DNA of 64,000 nt from Halobaculum litoreum (GCF_030127125.1 NZ_CP126156.1:1302001-1366000); one strand, 5' to 3'; positions 1-8,718 are shown, numbered from the stretch's first letter. The notes: a model not told the origin generated them from the letters alone. Translations and numbers: made by a program.

Positions 1-2133
1 GCCGACCGTCTCGCCGACGGCGCGGGCGGTGCGCTCGTTGTCGCCGGTGAGCATCACGGTGCGCACGCCGGCCTCGCGGAGCCGTTCGACCGTGCGTGCG
101 GCTTCGGGGCGCACCTCGTCGGCGACCGCGATGACCCCCTCGAGGTCGTCCTCGGTGCCGACGAGGACGACCGTCTTCCCCTCGGCTTGGAGCTCGGGCA
201 CGGTGTCCGACAGCAGGTCGAGGCAGTTGTTCCGCTCGCAGATGGCGCGGGAGGTCCGGGTGACGACGCCGCCGTCGGTGGCGGCGTGGACGTGCGACAA
301 ATCGAAGCCCAGATCCGCGAACAGGCCGGGTTTGCCCGCGTAGTGGGGGGTGCCGTCGAGCGTCGCGCTGACGCCCTTCCCGGTGACGGCCTCGAAGTCG
401 TCGACCGCCCGGTCGGCGACGCCCGTCTCGTCGGCGCGTGCGACGATGGCGTCGCCGATGGGGTGCTCGGAGCGGAGCTCCAGCCCGCGGGCACAGCGCA
501 ACACGTCCTCCTCCGTGTTGTCGCCCAGCGGGATCACGTCCGTGACGGTCAGTTCGCCTTTGGTGAGCGTCCCGGTCTTGTCGAAGGCGACGGCGTCCAC
601 GTCGCCCATCGCCTCGAGGTACGTGCCGCCCTTGATCAGGACGCCGTTGCGTGCGGCCGAGGTGATGCCCGAGACGACCGTGACCGGCGTCGAGATCACG
701 AACGCGCATGGGCACGCGAGCACGAGGAGGGTCAGCCCGTAGAGGACGAACTCCTCCCACGCCGCGCCGAGCGCGAGCGGCGGGCCGACCGCGACCAGCA
801 GCGCGAACGCGACGACGACCGGGGTGTAGTAGCCCGCGAAGCGCTCGACGAACTGCTCGCGCTCGGAGCGTTCGCCCTGGGCGGCCTCGACCATGTCGAC
901 CACCCGCGAGAGCGTGTCCTCCCCGGCCTCGGTCGTCACCTCGACCGCGAGGTAGCCGCCCTCGACGATGGTGCCGGCGAACACCTCGTCGCCGGGCGCC
1001 TTGTCGACGGGGACGGACTCCCCGGTGACGGGCGCCTGGTTCACCGCGCTGGCCCCGTCCGTGACGGTGCCGTCGCGGGGGATCCGCTCGCCCGGGCGGA
1101 CGACGACCGTCTCGCCGACCGCGACCGCCTCGGCGGGCACCACCTGCTCGTCGCCGTCGCGGCGGACGGTCGCCTCGGTCGGCGACAGCTCCATCAGCTC
1201 GCGCAGGGAGTCGCGCGCGCGGTCCATCGCCGCCCGCTCCAGCAGTTCCGAGACGGAGAACAGCGTCGTCAGCGTCGCCGCCTCGAAGTACAGCGGCTCG
1301 TCGAACCCGACGCCGGCGGCGACGGCGCCGAGGATTGCGACGCTCATCAGCAGGTCGATGTCGAGGCTGCGCTGGCGCAGCGAGTAGACGCCGTTGCGGA
1401 AGACGGCGACCCCGCCGACGGCGACCGCCGCGAGGTACGCGAGGTCGCCGATCCGGACCGCGCGCCCCACGAGGTCGACGGTCGGGCCGGCGCCGGCGGG
1501 CGCCAGCGGGTTCGCGAGCACGAGGCCGACCGCCGTGAGCGCCGCGGCCGCGTACGTGGCGTACGCACGGCGCGTGCGCCACGTCGAGGGGCCGCCCTCG
1601 TCGGCGGGGGCGTCGTCGAGGGAGGTCGACACCACCTCGTAGCCCGCCGACTCGACGGCCGCCACGAGCGCCTCGAGGCTCGTCGCCGCCGGGTCGTACC
1701 GGAGCACCACATCGCCCACGGTGGGTCGGGTGTCGACCTCGCGGACGCCGTCCGCGCGCTCCAGCGCGCCCGTCACCTTGTTCGCACAGGACGCGCAGTC
1801 CATCTCCGGCACCGACAGCGTCACCGACTCGAGGTCGTCGGCGACGTCGTAGCCGGCCGCCTCGACCGCGGCGACGACGGCCGCGCGGTCGGTCGACCCG
1901 TCGGTCGCGACCGAGAGCGTGCCCGTGGTGGGCCGCGGGTCGACGCCCGTCACGCCCGGCACGTCGCGCACGCTCCGCTCCACCTTCGCCGCACAGGAGG
2001 CGCAGTCCATCCCCGGCACCGACAGCGTGAGGTCGGCCGCGCCCGCGGCCGCCGCCCCGTCCGGGTCGCCGCGGCCGTCGCCGGTCGCGCGGTCGTGCCC
2101 GCCGGGGTCGGGCGGGTCGTCGTCGTGTGGCAT
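1..2133 (-). CDS. Heavy-metal P1B-type ATPase, zinc/cadmium type (C-terminus outside window)
   Basis: This is an ATP-driven metal efflux pump of the cytoplasmic membrane; 711 codons are visible and the frame is still open at base 1. Two N-terminal heavy-metal-binding (HMA) domains carry GMDCASC (Cys44/Cys47) and EMDCASC (Cys113/Cys116). The membrane metal site CPC is at residues 474-476 in the context CPCAFVISTP, which fits the Zn/Cd/Pb subgroup better than the copper one. The phosphorylation motif DKTGT starts at Asp518, SEHPIGDA follows, and MLTGDN lies close to the cut. The C-terminal hinge motif (GDGxND) and last TM helices are missing because of the window edge. The start is the ATG at 2133, about 30 nt downstream of a TATA-like box, so the mRNA is probably leaderless. 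The substrate is inferred from the CPC context only. Confidence 0.93.
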   Translation of the reverse strand, partial: MPHDDDPPDPGGHDRATGDGRGDPDGAAAAGAADLTLSVPGMDCASCAAKVERSVRDVPGVTGVDPRPTTGTLSVATDGSTDRAAVVAAVEAAGYDVADDLESVTLSVPEMDCASCANKVTGALERADGVREVDTRPTVGDVVLRYDPAATSLEALVAAVESAGYEVVSTSLDDAPADEGGPSTWRTRRAYATYAAAALTAVGLVLANPLAPAGAGPTVDLVGRAVRIGDLAYLAAVAVGGVAVFRNGVYSLRQRSLDIDLLMSVAILGAVAAGVGFDEPLYFEAATLTTLFSVSELLERAAMDRARDSLRELMELSPTEATVRRDGDEQVVPAEAVAVGETVVVRPGERIPRDGTVTDGASAVNQAPVTGESVPVDKAPGDEVFAGTIVEGGYLAVEVTTEAGEDTLSRVVDMVEAAQGERSEREQFVERFAGYYTPVVVAFALLVAVGPPLALGAAWEEFVLYGLTLLVLACPCAFVISTPVTVVSGITSAARNGVLIKGGTYLEAMGDVDAVAFDKTGTLTKGELTVTDVIPLGDNTEEDVLRCARGLELRSEHPIGDAIVARADETGVADRAVDDFEAVTGKGVSATLDGTPHYAGKPGLFADLGFDLSHVHAATDGGVVTRTSRAICERNNCLDLLSDTVPELQAEGKTVVLVGTEDDLEGVIAVADEVRPEAARTVERLREAGVRTVMLTGDNERTARAVGETVG

Positions 2134-2160
2134 CCTCGTCCGAAGGTAGCGGACGCGCGG

Positions 2161-2170
2161 GTATTAACCC
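2161..2170 (-). promoter_or_regulatory. TATA box of the metal ATPase gene
   Basis: On the minus strand the sequence reads GGGTTAATAC, with TTAATA about 30 nt before the ATG at 2133. This spacing places the transcript start at or very near the start codon, as is usual for leaderless haloarchaeal genes. Confidence 0.5.
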
Positions 2171-2228
2171 ACCTGCCAAGAGCACCGGGTTTTGTGGTAA
2201 AAGCTAATAACCGATCGCGCCTGAGTTA

Positions 2229-2543
2229 TTATCTCCTGTCGCTGCGTGCGGGTCGGCCGAGTTCCCGTTCGACGGCCGCGACCTTCTCGTCGGCGCGCTG
2301 GTCGCGCGTGCGCTTGTCGTCGATCTTGAGGACCGTCGAGACGCGGTCGCCGTCGACCGCCTTGTGGGCGGCCGTCGCCGCGGCCATCACCTCGTCGATC
2401 GAGTCGGCTTCGATCACCGTGCCCATCGGGTTCGTCTCGTAGGTCACGTCGAACCCGTCGAGGGCGGCGACCGCCTTCGCGACCTCGCTCGCCATGCTTC
2501 CCTCGACCACCGGCGCGACGCTGAGGAGTGCGACAACCGTCAC
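2229..2543 (-). CDS. MTH1187/YkoF-family thiamine-binding protein
   Basis: A 104-residue protein of the MTH1187 (UPF0045) family, small ferredoxin-like-fold proteins that bind thiamine or related ligands in the cytoplasm. The N-terminus VTVVALLSVAPVVEG is the typical first beta strand, and the central YETNPMGTVIEAD segment is the family signature. The GTG at 2543 is chosen because it puts this strand at the very N-terminus and gives the usual family length of about 100 residues; the frame stays open further upstream but that sequence is low-complexity Arg/Pro. Family assignment is strong; the exact ligand is not shown by the sequence. Confidence 0.85.
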   Translation of the reverse strand: MTVVALLSVAPVVEGSMASEVAKAVAALDGFDVTYETNPMGTVIEADSIDEVMAAATAAHKAVDGDRVSTVLKIDDKRTRDQRADEKVAAVERELGRPARSDRR

Positions 2544-2661
2544 GACGGGAGCCACGGCGCCCGGGTCGAAAGCGATTCCGCCGGGGCGACGCCCGCGGGG
2601 TCGGCTCGCTCGCCGGCTCGACCGCCGGTGTGCTTTTGCGACCCACCGACGTCGAACGGGT

Positions 2662-3783
2662 ATGAACGGACGCCGCGTCGTCACGCTCGCCCGCGCGGTC
2701 GTCCACGAGATCCGGACGGAGAAGCTCACCTTCCTCGCGGGCAGCGTCGCCTACCACGCGTTCGTCTCGCTGCTCCCGCTGATGGTGCTCGTCGTCCTCG
2801 TGTTGACGACCGTCGGCGGTCGGGGGCTGGAGGCCGCCTTCGAGTCGCTCGTCGCGGCGGCGCTGACGCCCGACGCGGGGCGGGAACTCCTCGCGGAACT
2901 GGAGCGGGCCAGCGCCTCAACGACGCTGTCGGTGCTCGGGATCGGTGTGCTCGTGTGGGGGGCGCTGCGCGTGTTCCGGGGGCTCGATACCGCCTTCTCG
3001 GACATCTACGAGACGGAGGCCGAGAACACGTTCCTCGACCAGGTGACCGACGGGCTGCTCGTGCTCGTCGTCTTCGGCGGCGCCGTCGTCGCCGCGGCCG
3101 CGCTGAACGCCGCCGTCGGCGGCGGGCTCGGCGGCCCCGGCGGCGCGGTCGGGTGGGTGCTCCACCGGCTGGCGCTGGCGGTCGCGCTGACGGCGGCGCT
3201 GTACCCGATGTACTACGTGTTCCCCGACACCGACGTCACGGTCGTCGAGGTGCTCCCCGGCGCGGCGCTGGCGGGGGGCGGTCTCGCCGCCGCGGAGGCG
3301 CTGTTCCGGGTGTACGTGGACTGGAGCAGCGCCCAGCCCGACCAGAGCGTCGTCGCCGCCATCCTCGTGTTCCTCACGTGGCTGTACCTCTCGGGGCTGG
3401 TGATCCTCGTCGGCGCGGCCGTCAACGCGGTGCTCGCGAACCGCTCGGCAGACGTGTCGATCGACCCCGTGTTCGGGGGCGGGGCCGCGCCGCCCGCCCG
3501 CCCCGCGACGGACGACGTCGTCGGCGACCTCACGCGGCTACGCGACCTCGCGGGCGGCACCGACGGCGGCGCGGGCGCGCCCGGACCGGTGACCGTCTCC
3601 GTCGACGGCGAGTCGGTCACCCTCCCGGCGCCCGACCGGATCGCCGTCGACACCGACCACTCACAGCCGGGCGACCGCGGCGTCGGGGTTGAGTTCCGCT
3701 GGTTCCCGAGGGCCCGCGGCGGGGACGACGTCGGGGAACCCGCGCCGGACGACGACGGCGCCGCGGAAACGGCAACCGACTAA
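2662..3783 (+). CDS. YihY/BrkB-family integral membrane protein
   Basis: A 373-residue polytopic membrane protein of the YihY/virulence-factor BrkB family (once misnamed RNase BN). The N-terminal FLAGSVAYHAFVSLLPLMVL stretch is the family hallmark. About six hydrophobic segments follow up to residue 270, including the conserved FLTWLYLSGLVILVGAAVN region. The remaining hundred residues are an acidic, disordered cytoplasmic tail ending near the stop, a common haloarchaeal addition. The start is the ATG at 2662, preceded by a TTTTGC box about 25 nt upstream. The transported substrate, if any, is unknown for the family. Confidence 0.9.
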   Translation: MNGRRVVTLARAVVHEIRTEKLTFLAGSVAYHAFVSLLPLMVLVVLVLTTVGGRGLEAAFESLVAAALTPDAGRELLAELERASASTTLSVLGIGVLVWGALRVFRGLDTAFSDIYETEAENTFLDQVTDGLLVLVVFGGAVVAAAALNAAVGGGLGGPGGAVGWVLHRLALAVALTAALYPMYYVFPDTDVTVVEVLPGAALAGGGLAAAEALFRVYVDWSSAQPDQSVVAAILVFLTWLYLSGLVILVGAAVNAVLANRSADVSIDPVFGGGAAPPARPATDDVVGDLTRLRDLAGGTDGGAGAPGPVTVSVDGESVTLPAPDRIAVDTDHSQPGDRGVGVEFRWFPRARGGDDVGEPAPDDDGAAETATD

Positions 3784-3807
3784 TCCCTCGCGGCGCGACG
3801 ACGACGC

Positions 3808-4098
3808 GTGTACGTGAGTCACCCGGTTCGGGAGATGCGCGACGACCCCGCGTCGGGCGAGCGCGCGACGCTGGTCGTGGAACTCGCCCCGGACGCCGAC
3901 GCCGACGCGTTCCTCGAGGCGGTCGAGCGACTCGGCGGGACCGTCGAGGCGGAACTCCGGTTCGACGCCGTCCGGCTGACCCTCGCGGAGGAGGCGGTCG
4001 CCGACCTCTGTGCGCTGTCCGGACTCGCGGTCGTCGAGACGGACAACGCGGTGGGCTACGGCGGGGACGCCGGGGAGGACGTCGACGGGCCGGGGTGA
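3808..4098 (+). CDS. Conserved haloarchaeal hypothetical protein, 96 aa
   Basis: A small acidic protein (96 residues) starting with GTG at 3808. A TATA-like box (GACTAATCCC, near 3778-3787) lies about 25 nt upstream and supports a leaderless GTG start. The fold looks like a simple alternating alpha/beta domain: a VVEL strand, a helix over AFLEAVERLGG, then strands around ELRFDAVRLTL and LAVVETDNAV. It has no signal peptide or TM helix. It resembles small haloarchaeal proteins with no known role. It follows the YihY gene by 24 nt but probably has its own promoter inside that gene's end. Confidence 0.65.
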   Translation: MYVSHPVREMRDDPASGERATLVVELAPDADADAFLEAVERLGGTVEAELRFDAVRLTLAEEAVADLCALSGLAVVETDNAVGYGGDAGEDVDGPG

Positions 4099-4123
4099 GC
4101 GGCCCGTCGGCGCGGCCGGCCGC

Positions 4124-4522
4124 TCAGTGCTGCAGCGAGGAGAGGTACGCGGTGAGGTCGGTCGTCGAGACGACGCCGACGACGCCGTCCTCGCCGTCGG
4201 TGACGGGCATGTGGTGGAAGCCGTGGTCCAGCATCGTGCGCGACACCGCCGACAGCGAGTCGCCGGGGTCGGCGGTGACGAGGTCCGTGCTCATGTACTC
4301 GGAGACGGGCGTCTGGTCTTTCGGCTGTCGCTCGGCGACGATCTGGACGAAGTCCGTGTTGGTGAGGATCCCCCGGAGCCCCCCGTCCTCGACGACGATC
4401 ACCGACCCGATCCCGCGTTCCATCATCCCCTTGGCGGCCTCCTCGACCAGGGTGTCGGGGGAGACGGTGTAGAGGTCCTCGGACATCACCTGCGCGACGA
4501 ACACGTCGTCGATATCGTGCAT
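4124..4522 (-). CDS. CBS-domain protein (two CBS motifs)
   Basis: A 132-residue protein made entirely of two CBS motifs forming one Bateman module. The first is around VAQVMSEDLYTVSPDTLVEE...VEDGGLRGILTNTD, the second around VSEYMSTDLVTADPGDSLS...VVGVVSTTDL. CBS pairs sense adenine nucleotides or similar ligands and usually act on a partner protein in the cytoplasm. The start is the ATG at 4522: a TTATT box 28 nt upstream fits a leaderless transcript, and a longer upstream reading frame is Arg-rich and unlike the family. No partner gene is adjacent, so the target is unknown. Confidence 0.92.
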   Translation of the reverse strand: MHDIDDVFVAQVMSEDLYTVSPDTLVEEAAKGMMERGIGSVIVVEDGGLRGILTNTDFVQIVAERQPKDQTPVSEYMSTDLVTADPGDSLSAVSRTMLDHGFHHMPVTDGEDGVVGVVSTTDLTAYLSSLQH

Positions 4523-4548
4523 GGGTACTCCGGGGATGCGCAGGCGTG

Positions 4549-4558
4549 TGAATAAGCG
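4549..4558 (-). promoter_or_regulatory. TATA box of the CBS-domain gene
   Basis: The minus strand reads CGCTTATTCA, with TTATT about 28 nt before the ATG at 4522, consistent with a leaderless start. Confidence 0.5.
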
Positions 4559-4762
4559 TTGGTGTCGTGGTCGCGCCGGCGCCGGCGGGCGGGCCGATCG
4601 GATCGCCACACTGGGGCGAGTCGACCGCCGAGCGGCGGGGTTCGATCGCCACCCGGGACACACGACGCACAAATATCGTGTCATCCGGCCGTGTAACGGT
4701 CGTATTCGGCTGCATTCAGCGTCAGATACATCCGTCAACTTCGAGACGTGTCGCACACCGAT

Positions 4763-5035
4763 ATGGCCGAGACGACGACCCACACCCGGGAACTGAGTCG
4801 CACCGAGACCGCCGCGTACCTGCGGCGGATCGCCGACGAGTTGGACTCCGACGCGGAGACGGTACGCGTCCCGGTCGGCAACAAGTCGGTGCGGCTCTCG
4901 CCGCCCGACCGACTGGCCGGCGAGGTGACCGTGATCGAGCGCTCGCGGCGGCTCCGTCGGGACGTCGAACTGCTCGAACTCGCGTTCGAGTGGACCCCGT
5001 CGAAGCGCGCCCGCAACCGGGGTGAGGACGGGTGA
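4763..5035 (+). CDS. Amphi-Trp domain-containing protein
   Basis: A 90-residue soluble acidic protein matching the small amphi-Trp domain: an N-terminal helix with RTETAAYLRRIADEL, a beta hairpin around VRVPVGNKSVRL, then alternating hydrophobic/charged strands ending in LELAFEW, whose Trp names the family. Its molecular function is unknown. The ATG at 4763 is preferred over the in-frame GTG at 4748, because the nearest TATA-like element (GATACA, near 4725-4730) would start transcription after that GTG. The stop overlaps the next start by 4 nt (GTGA), so it is translationally coupled to the membrane protein at 5032. Confidence 0.82.
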   Translation: MAETTTHTRELSRTETAAYLRRIADELDSDAETVRVPVGNKSVRLSPPDRLAGEVTVIERSRRLRRDVELLELAFEWTPSKRARNRGEDG

Positions 5036-5445
5036 CCGCGGCGGCCGCGGCCGCGACCCCCCTGCAGACGACGCTCACGCCCGGGTTCGTCGCCAGCGCC
5101 GCGGTCGTGTTCCTCGTGAGCCTGGTCGTCGGCACCGTGGCGATCCGACTGGGGGCGCAGGTGGTCATCGACCGCGACACGGGGAACCGACGGGCGCTCG
5201 CCGCGGCGCTCGCGGGCGCGCTCGCGTACACACTCGTGAGCTACCTGCTCGGGTGGGTGCCGCTGCTCGGGCCGTTGGTGATGCTCGTGGCGTGGGTCGG
5301 CGTGATCAACTGGCAGTACCCGGGCGGCTGGGGGACGGCCGCGGGTATCGGCGGGACCGCGTGGGTCGTCGCGGTGGCGATCCTGGTCGGCCTCGCGCGC
5401 CTCGGCGCGCTCGTCCCCGAAGCCGTCGGCGTCCCGGGCGTGTAG
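5032..5445 (+). CDS. Small integral membrane protein, haloarchaeal
   Basis: A 137-residue protein with about four hydrophobic segments: FVASAAVVFLVSLVVGTVAI, LAAALAGALAYTLVSYLLGW, LLGPLVMLVAWVGVINW, and IGGTAWVVAVAILVGLARLG. A short charged loop (VVIDRDTGNRR) lies between the first two. I recognise no enzyme or transporter motif. It starts with GTG inside the stop of the amphi-Trp gene, so the two form a coupled pair. Function unknown. Confidence 0.75.
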   Translation: MTAAAAAATPLQTTLTPGFVASAAVVFLVSLVVGTVAIRLGAQVVIDRDTGNRRALAAALAGALAYTLVSYLLGWVPLLGPLVMLVAWVGVINWQYPGGWGTAAGIGGTAWVVAVAILVGLARLGALVPEAVGVPGV

Positions 5446-5518
5446 TCGACCCTGCCGGGCCGGCGGTCACGGAGCTGGACGAGGCAGCCGCTGTGTCGTC
5501 GACGTCGTCCGAGAAGGA

Positions 5519-5589
5519 TGCACTGGCTGGGATTTGAACCCAGGTTGTGACCATGGCAAGGTCACGTGATACCACTACACTACCAGTGC
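5519..5589 (-). tRNA. tRNA-Gly (anticodon GCC)
   Basis: A 71-nt tRNA reads from 5589 down to 5519. The acceptor stem GCACTGG pairs with CCAGTGC and leaves A as discriminator. The anticodon stem TGACC/GGTCA encloses the loop TTGCCAT, giving anticodon GCC. The T arm contains GGTTCAAATCC. There is no intron, and CCA is not encoded. It reads Gly GGC/GGU, heavily used in this GC-rich genome. Confidence 0.97.
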
Positions 5590-5652
5590 GTACCTGCATC
5601 CGGGCGCCGTCTCCGGCTTTCTCCCGGTGCGCATTCACCACTAACGGCAGGG

Positions 5653-5664
5653 TGATATATAAAT
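5653..5664 (-). promoter_or_regulatory. TATA box for tRNA-Gly; AT-rich on both strands
   Basis: The minus strand reads ATTTATATATCA, a near-consensus archaeal TATA box about 65-75 nt upstream of the tRNA 5' end, implying a short leader removed by RNase P. The same AT-rich core could also serve the plus strand toward the methyltransferase gene. Confidence 0.65.
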
Positions 5665-5809
5665 CCGTTCCTCCGGGACCGCCGTGCGGGAACGTATCGT
5701 GACACCGACCGGCACGCCGATGTCGCCGGGTGGCACGCGAACAGTTCACATCCGAAACGCCCGTGGACAGGTGTGTGAAGCCGTCACGCCGCCACGGACG
5801 ATTCAATAC

Positions 5810-5819
5810 CCTTTTACGG
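5810..5819 (+). promoter_or_regulatory. Possible TATA box of the ribosomal super-operon
   Basis: CCTTTTACGG lies about 45 nt before the ATG at 5861, predicting a leader of roughly 20 nt. It is the best plus-strand box close to the start; the AT-rich element at 5653-5664 is an alternative giving a longer leader. Confidence 0.35.
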
Positions 5820-5860
5820 GGCGACCGAGGATCGATGAGATACAGTCCGGTGTAGCGACA

Positions 5861-6696
5861 ATGAGCGGAACGACACTCGACGTGCTCGTTCCGTCGTCGC
5901 TCGTCCGGGAGGCCGAGGACGGCCGCGAGGCCACACGGAAACTCGGTTACGTCGCCCGCGCGGCGACGATCTTCCGGGCGGACCGGTTGGTCGTCTTCCC
6001 CGACCGGGAAGGCGAACGTCGCAGAGGCGGCGAGTACGTCCGCACCGTGCTGGAGTACTGCGCGACCCCCTCCTACCTCCGTCGTGAGGTGTGGGGGAAA
6101 CGCGAGGAACTCCGGCACGTGGGCGTGCTCCCGCCGATGCGGCCCGCTCGATCCGGCCCAGACGGGTCGGAACTACGAGAGGGAATCGTGACCGAGGTCG
6201 GACCTGAAGGCCGCGTTCGGGTCAATTGCGGAACGCAACACCCGATCTCCCTGCACGCGTCTCCCGGACGGGAGTACGTGGAGGGGGGAGCGCGTCACCG
6301 TCAGGGTCTCTTCGAGAGAACCGGTTCGTGCCCGCCTCACCGACGACCCCCCGCCGGGGTTCCGGGTGGCCGGCGCGACCTTGGAGGACGCCCTCGCCGA
6401 CGCCGAAACCGCGATCGCCACGTCGCGACACGGACGCGAACTGTCCGTGTCACGACTGGCGGACGTTCGGACACGCACGCGCGACACACACGTCGCCGTC
6501 GCCTTCGGCTCGCCCGGCAGGGGGGCTCCCGGCCATCCTCGGCATGGACACCGAGGATGTCCCGGTCGACCCCGACGCCACGGACGGCTCGGGGTTCGAC
6601 CTCTGGCTGAACGCGATTCCGCGACAGGGGAGCGAGGTCGTGCGGACCGAAGAAGCGATCTTCGCCGCGCTCTCGCCCCTCACGCTCACGGAGTAA
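5861..6696 (+). pseudogene. SPOUT-type RNA methyltransferase upstream of rpl3, two frameshifts
   Basis: A predicted SPOUT-fold RNA methyltransferase (COG2106-like), the gene usually found just upstream of uL3 in haloarchaea. It opens with TLDVLVPSSLVREAEDGRE and has a middle OB-like stretch ending GIVTEVGPEGRVRVNCG. The frame then changes at the 6-G run 6283-6288, continues as ERVTVRVSSREPVRARL, and changes again at the 6-G run 6520-6525 before the C-terminal AILGMDTEDV...GSEVVRTEEA and the stop at 6694. Removing one G from each run restores a single frame of about 277 residues (836 nt = 3n+2). Two independent +1 errors in equal G runs look like sequence errors, not decay. The frame is also open upstream to a GTG at 5684, but the family start fits the ATG at 5861. 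Confidence 0.85.
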
Positions 6697-6704
6697 GCAA
6701 ACAC

Positions 6705-7721
6705 ATGCCACAACCAAGCAGACCACGCAAGGGTTCGCTGGGCTTCGGTCCGCGCACGCGCGCGAACGACGAAGTCCCCCGCATCCGCTCGTGGCCCGAG
6801 GACGACGGCGCGGCCGGCGTCCAGGGCTTCGCGGGCTACAAGGCGGGCATGACCCACGTCGTGATGGTGAACGACGAGTCCGACTCCCCGCGCGAGGGGA
6901 TGGAGGAGTCCGTTCCCGTCACCGTCGTGGAGGTGCCGCCGATGCGAGCGGTCGCCCTGCGAGCCTACGAGGACACGCCGTACGGACAGAAGCCGGTCAC
7001 CGAGGTCTGGGCCACCGAGTTCCACGACGAACTCGACCGCACCCTCGACCTGCCGGCGGAGAACACCTTCGAGGAGGACAGCGAGGAACTGCGCGAACTG
7101 GTCGCCGACGGCGTCGTCGACGACCTCCGGTTCATCACCCACACCGAGCCGGCCGAGCTCTCGAACGTCCCCAAGAAGAAGCCCGACGTGATGGAGACGC
7201 GGGTCGGCGGCGCCTCGATGGACGAGCGCCTCGACTACGCGCTCGACCTCGTCGAGGACGGCGGCGAACACGAGTTCGGCGACGTCTTCCGCGCCGGCGA
7301 GTACGCCGACGTCTCCGGCGTCACGAAGGGGAAGGGCACCCAGGGCCCCGTCAAGCGCTGGGGCGTCCAGAAGCGGAAGGGCAAGCACGCGCGACAGGGC
7401 TGGCGGCGCCGGATCGGGAATCTCGGCCCGTGGAACCCCTCGCGCGTCCGCTCGACCGTCCCCCAGCAGGGGCAGACCGGCTACCACCAGCGCACGGAGC
7501 TCAACAAGCGGCTCATCGACTTCGGCGAGGGCGACGACGCCTCCGTCGCGGGCGGCTTCAAGGGCTACGGCGAGGTGGACGGCCACTACGCGCTCGTGAA
7601 GGGCTCGCTCCCGGGTCCCTCCAAGCGCCTCCTGCGCTTCCGCCCGGCCATCCGGCCGAACGACCAGCCGCGCCTCGACCCCGAGGTGCGCTACGTCTCC
7701 ACCGAGTCGAACCAAGGATAA
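6705..7721 (+). CDS. rpl3p: Ribosomal protein uL3
   Basis: Large-subunit protein uL3, which reaches toward the peptidyl-transferase centre and binds the 3' part of 23S rRNA. The protein is 338 residues, normal for haloarchaea, and begins MPQPSRPRKGSLGFGPRTRA. It keeps the family core VTKGKGTQGPVKRWGVQKRK and the GPWNPSRVRSTVPQQGQTGY segment. It starts 8 nt after the methyltransferase stop and shares one base with the uL4 start (TAATG), so it opens the tightly packed ribosomal cluster. Confidence 0.99.
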   Translation: MPQPSRPRKGSLGFGPRTRANDEVPRIRSWPEDDGAAGVQGFAGYKAGMTHVVMVNDESDSPREGMEESVPVTVVEVPPMRAVALRAYEDTPYGQKPVTEVWATEFHDELDRTLDLPAENTFEEDSEELRELVADGVVDDLRFITHTEPAELSNVPKKKPDVMETRVGGASMDERLDYALDLVEDGGEHEFGDVFRAGEYADVSGVTKGKGTQGPVKRWGVQKRKGKHARQGWRRRIGNLGPWNPSRVRSTVPQQGQTGYHQRTELNKRLIDFGEGDDASVAGGFKGYGEVDGHYALVKGSLPGPSKRLLRFRPAIRPNDQPRLDPEVRYVSTESNQG

Positions 7722-8467
7722 TGAAGGCAACAGTACGAGACCTGAACGGCGACGACGCGGGCGAGATCGACCTCCCCGACGTCTTCGAGACGGAGTTCCG
7801 CTCGGACCTGATCCAGCGAGCCGTCGTCGCCGCGCAGGCCAACCGGAAACAGGCGTACGGCGCCGACGAGTTCGCCGGCCTCCGCACTCCCGCGGAGTCG
7901 TTCGGCTCCGGCCGCGGCATGGCCCACGTGCCCCGACAGAACGGGCAGGGTCGCCGCGTGCCGCAGACCGTCAAGGGTCGCAAGGCCCACCCGCCGAAGG
8001 CCGAGAAGGACCAGACCAAGAAGGTGAACGACAAGGAGCGCAAGCTCGCGACGCGGTCGGCCATCGCGGCCACCGCCGACGCCGAGCGCGTCGCCGAGCG
8101 CGGCCACGCCTTCGACGAGGACACCGAGCTCCCGCTCGTCGTCTCCGACGAGTTCGAGGACCTCGTGAAGACGAAGGAGGTCGTCTCCTTCCTCGAGGCC
8201 GTCGGCGTCCACGCCGACATCGAGCGCGCCGACGAGGGGCGCACGATCCGCGCCGGGCGCGGGACGACCCGCGGCCGCAAGACGCAGGAGCCGAAGTCGG
8301 TGCTGTTCGTCACCAGCGAGACGCCGTCGAAGGCGGCGCGCAACCTCGCCGGTGCCGACGTCGCCACCGGCCGCGAGGTGAGCGTCGAGGACCTGGCGCC
8401 CGGCACGCACGCCGGCCGCCTCACCGTCTTCACCGAGAGCGCGCTGGCGGAGGTGGCCGAACGATGA
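7721..8467 (+). CDS. rpl4p: Ribosomal protein uL4
   Basis: Large-subunit protein uL4 (248 residues), whose long loop lines the nascent-peptide exit tunnel. The conserved loop is visible as [28 protein letters not shown], quoted here only in part: [10 protein letters not shown] at about residue 65 and KGRKAHPP nearby. The C-terminal [17 protein letters not shown] is typical of archaeal L4. Start ATG at 7721 overlaps the uL3 stop; its stop overlaps uL23 by 4 nt. Confidence 0.99.
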   Translation: MKATVRDLNGDDAGEIDLPDVFETEFRSDLIQRAVVAAQANRKQAYGADEFAGLRTPAESFGSGRGMAHVPRQNGQGRRVPQTVKGRKAHPPKAEKDQTKKVNDKERKLATRSAIAATADAERVAERGHAFDEDTELPLVVSDEFEDLVKTKEVVSFLEAVGVHADIERADEGRTIRAGRGTTRGRKTQEPKSVLFVTSETPSKAARNLAGADVATGREVSVEDLAPGTHAGRLTVFTESALAEVAER

Positions 8468-8718
8468 GTTCGGTCATCCACCACCCGCTCGTCACCGAGA
8501 AGGCGATGGACGAGATGGACTTCCAGAACAAGCTCCAGTTCGTCGTCGACATCGACGCGAACAAGCCGGAGATCGCCGAGGCGGTCGCCGCGCAGTTCGA
8601 CGTCGCCGTCGAGTCGGTCCGCACGCAGGTGACCCCGCAGGGCAAGAAGAAGGCAACCGTCGAACTCGGCGAGGACGACGACGCGCAGGAAGTCGCCTCC
8701 CGCATCGGGGTGTTCTGA
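8464..8718 (+). CDS. rpl23p: Ribosomal protein uL23
   Basis: Large-subunit protein uL23 (84 residues), which sits at the tunnel exit and docks SRP and the translocon. The opening [21 protein letters not shown] is the family signature (H-P-x-x-T-E-K), followed by [15 protein letters not shown] and the C-terminal KKKATVEL strand. The start overlaps the uL4 stop by 4 nt (ATGA). Confidence 0.99.
   Translation: MSSVIHHPLVTEKAMDEMDFQNKLQFVVDIDANKPEIAEAVAAQFDVAVESVRTQVTPQGKKKATVELGEDDDAQEVASRIGVF

Noticed and set aside
187..2442. A 751-codon plus-strand frame opposite the metal ATPase.
   Set aside because: The minus strand encodes HMA, CPC and DKTGT motifs in one unbroken frame; the plus-strand product is composition-driven.
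4748..4762. GTG at 4748 as start of the amphi-Trp protein.
   Set aside because: The nearest TATA-like box would start transcription at or after it, and the ATG at 4763 fits the family length better.
5861..6696. Programmed ribosomal frameshifting at the two six-G runs of the methyltransferase gene.
   Set aside because: Two successive programmed shifts with no stimulatory structure are implausible, and the same kind of one-base shift recurs in ten unrelated genes.
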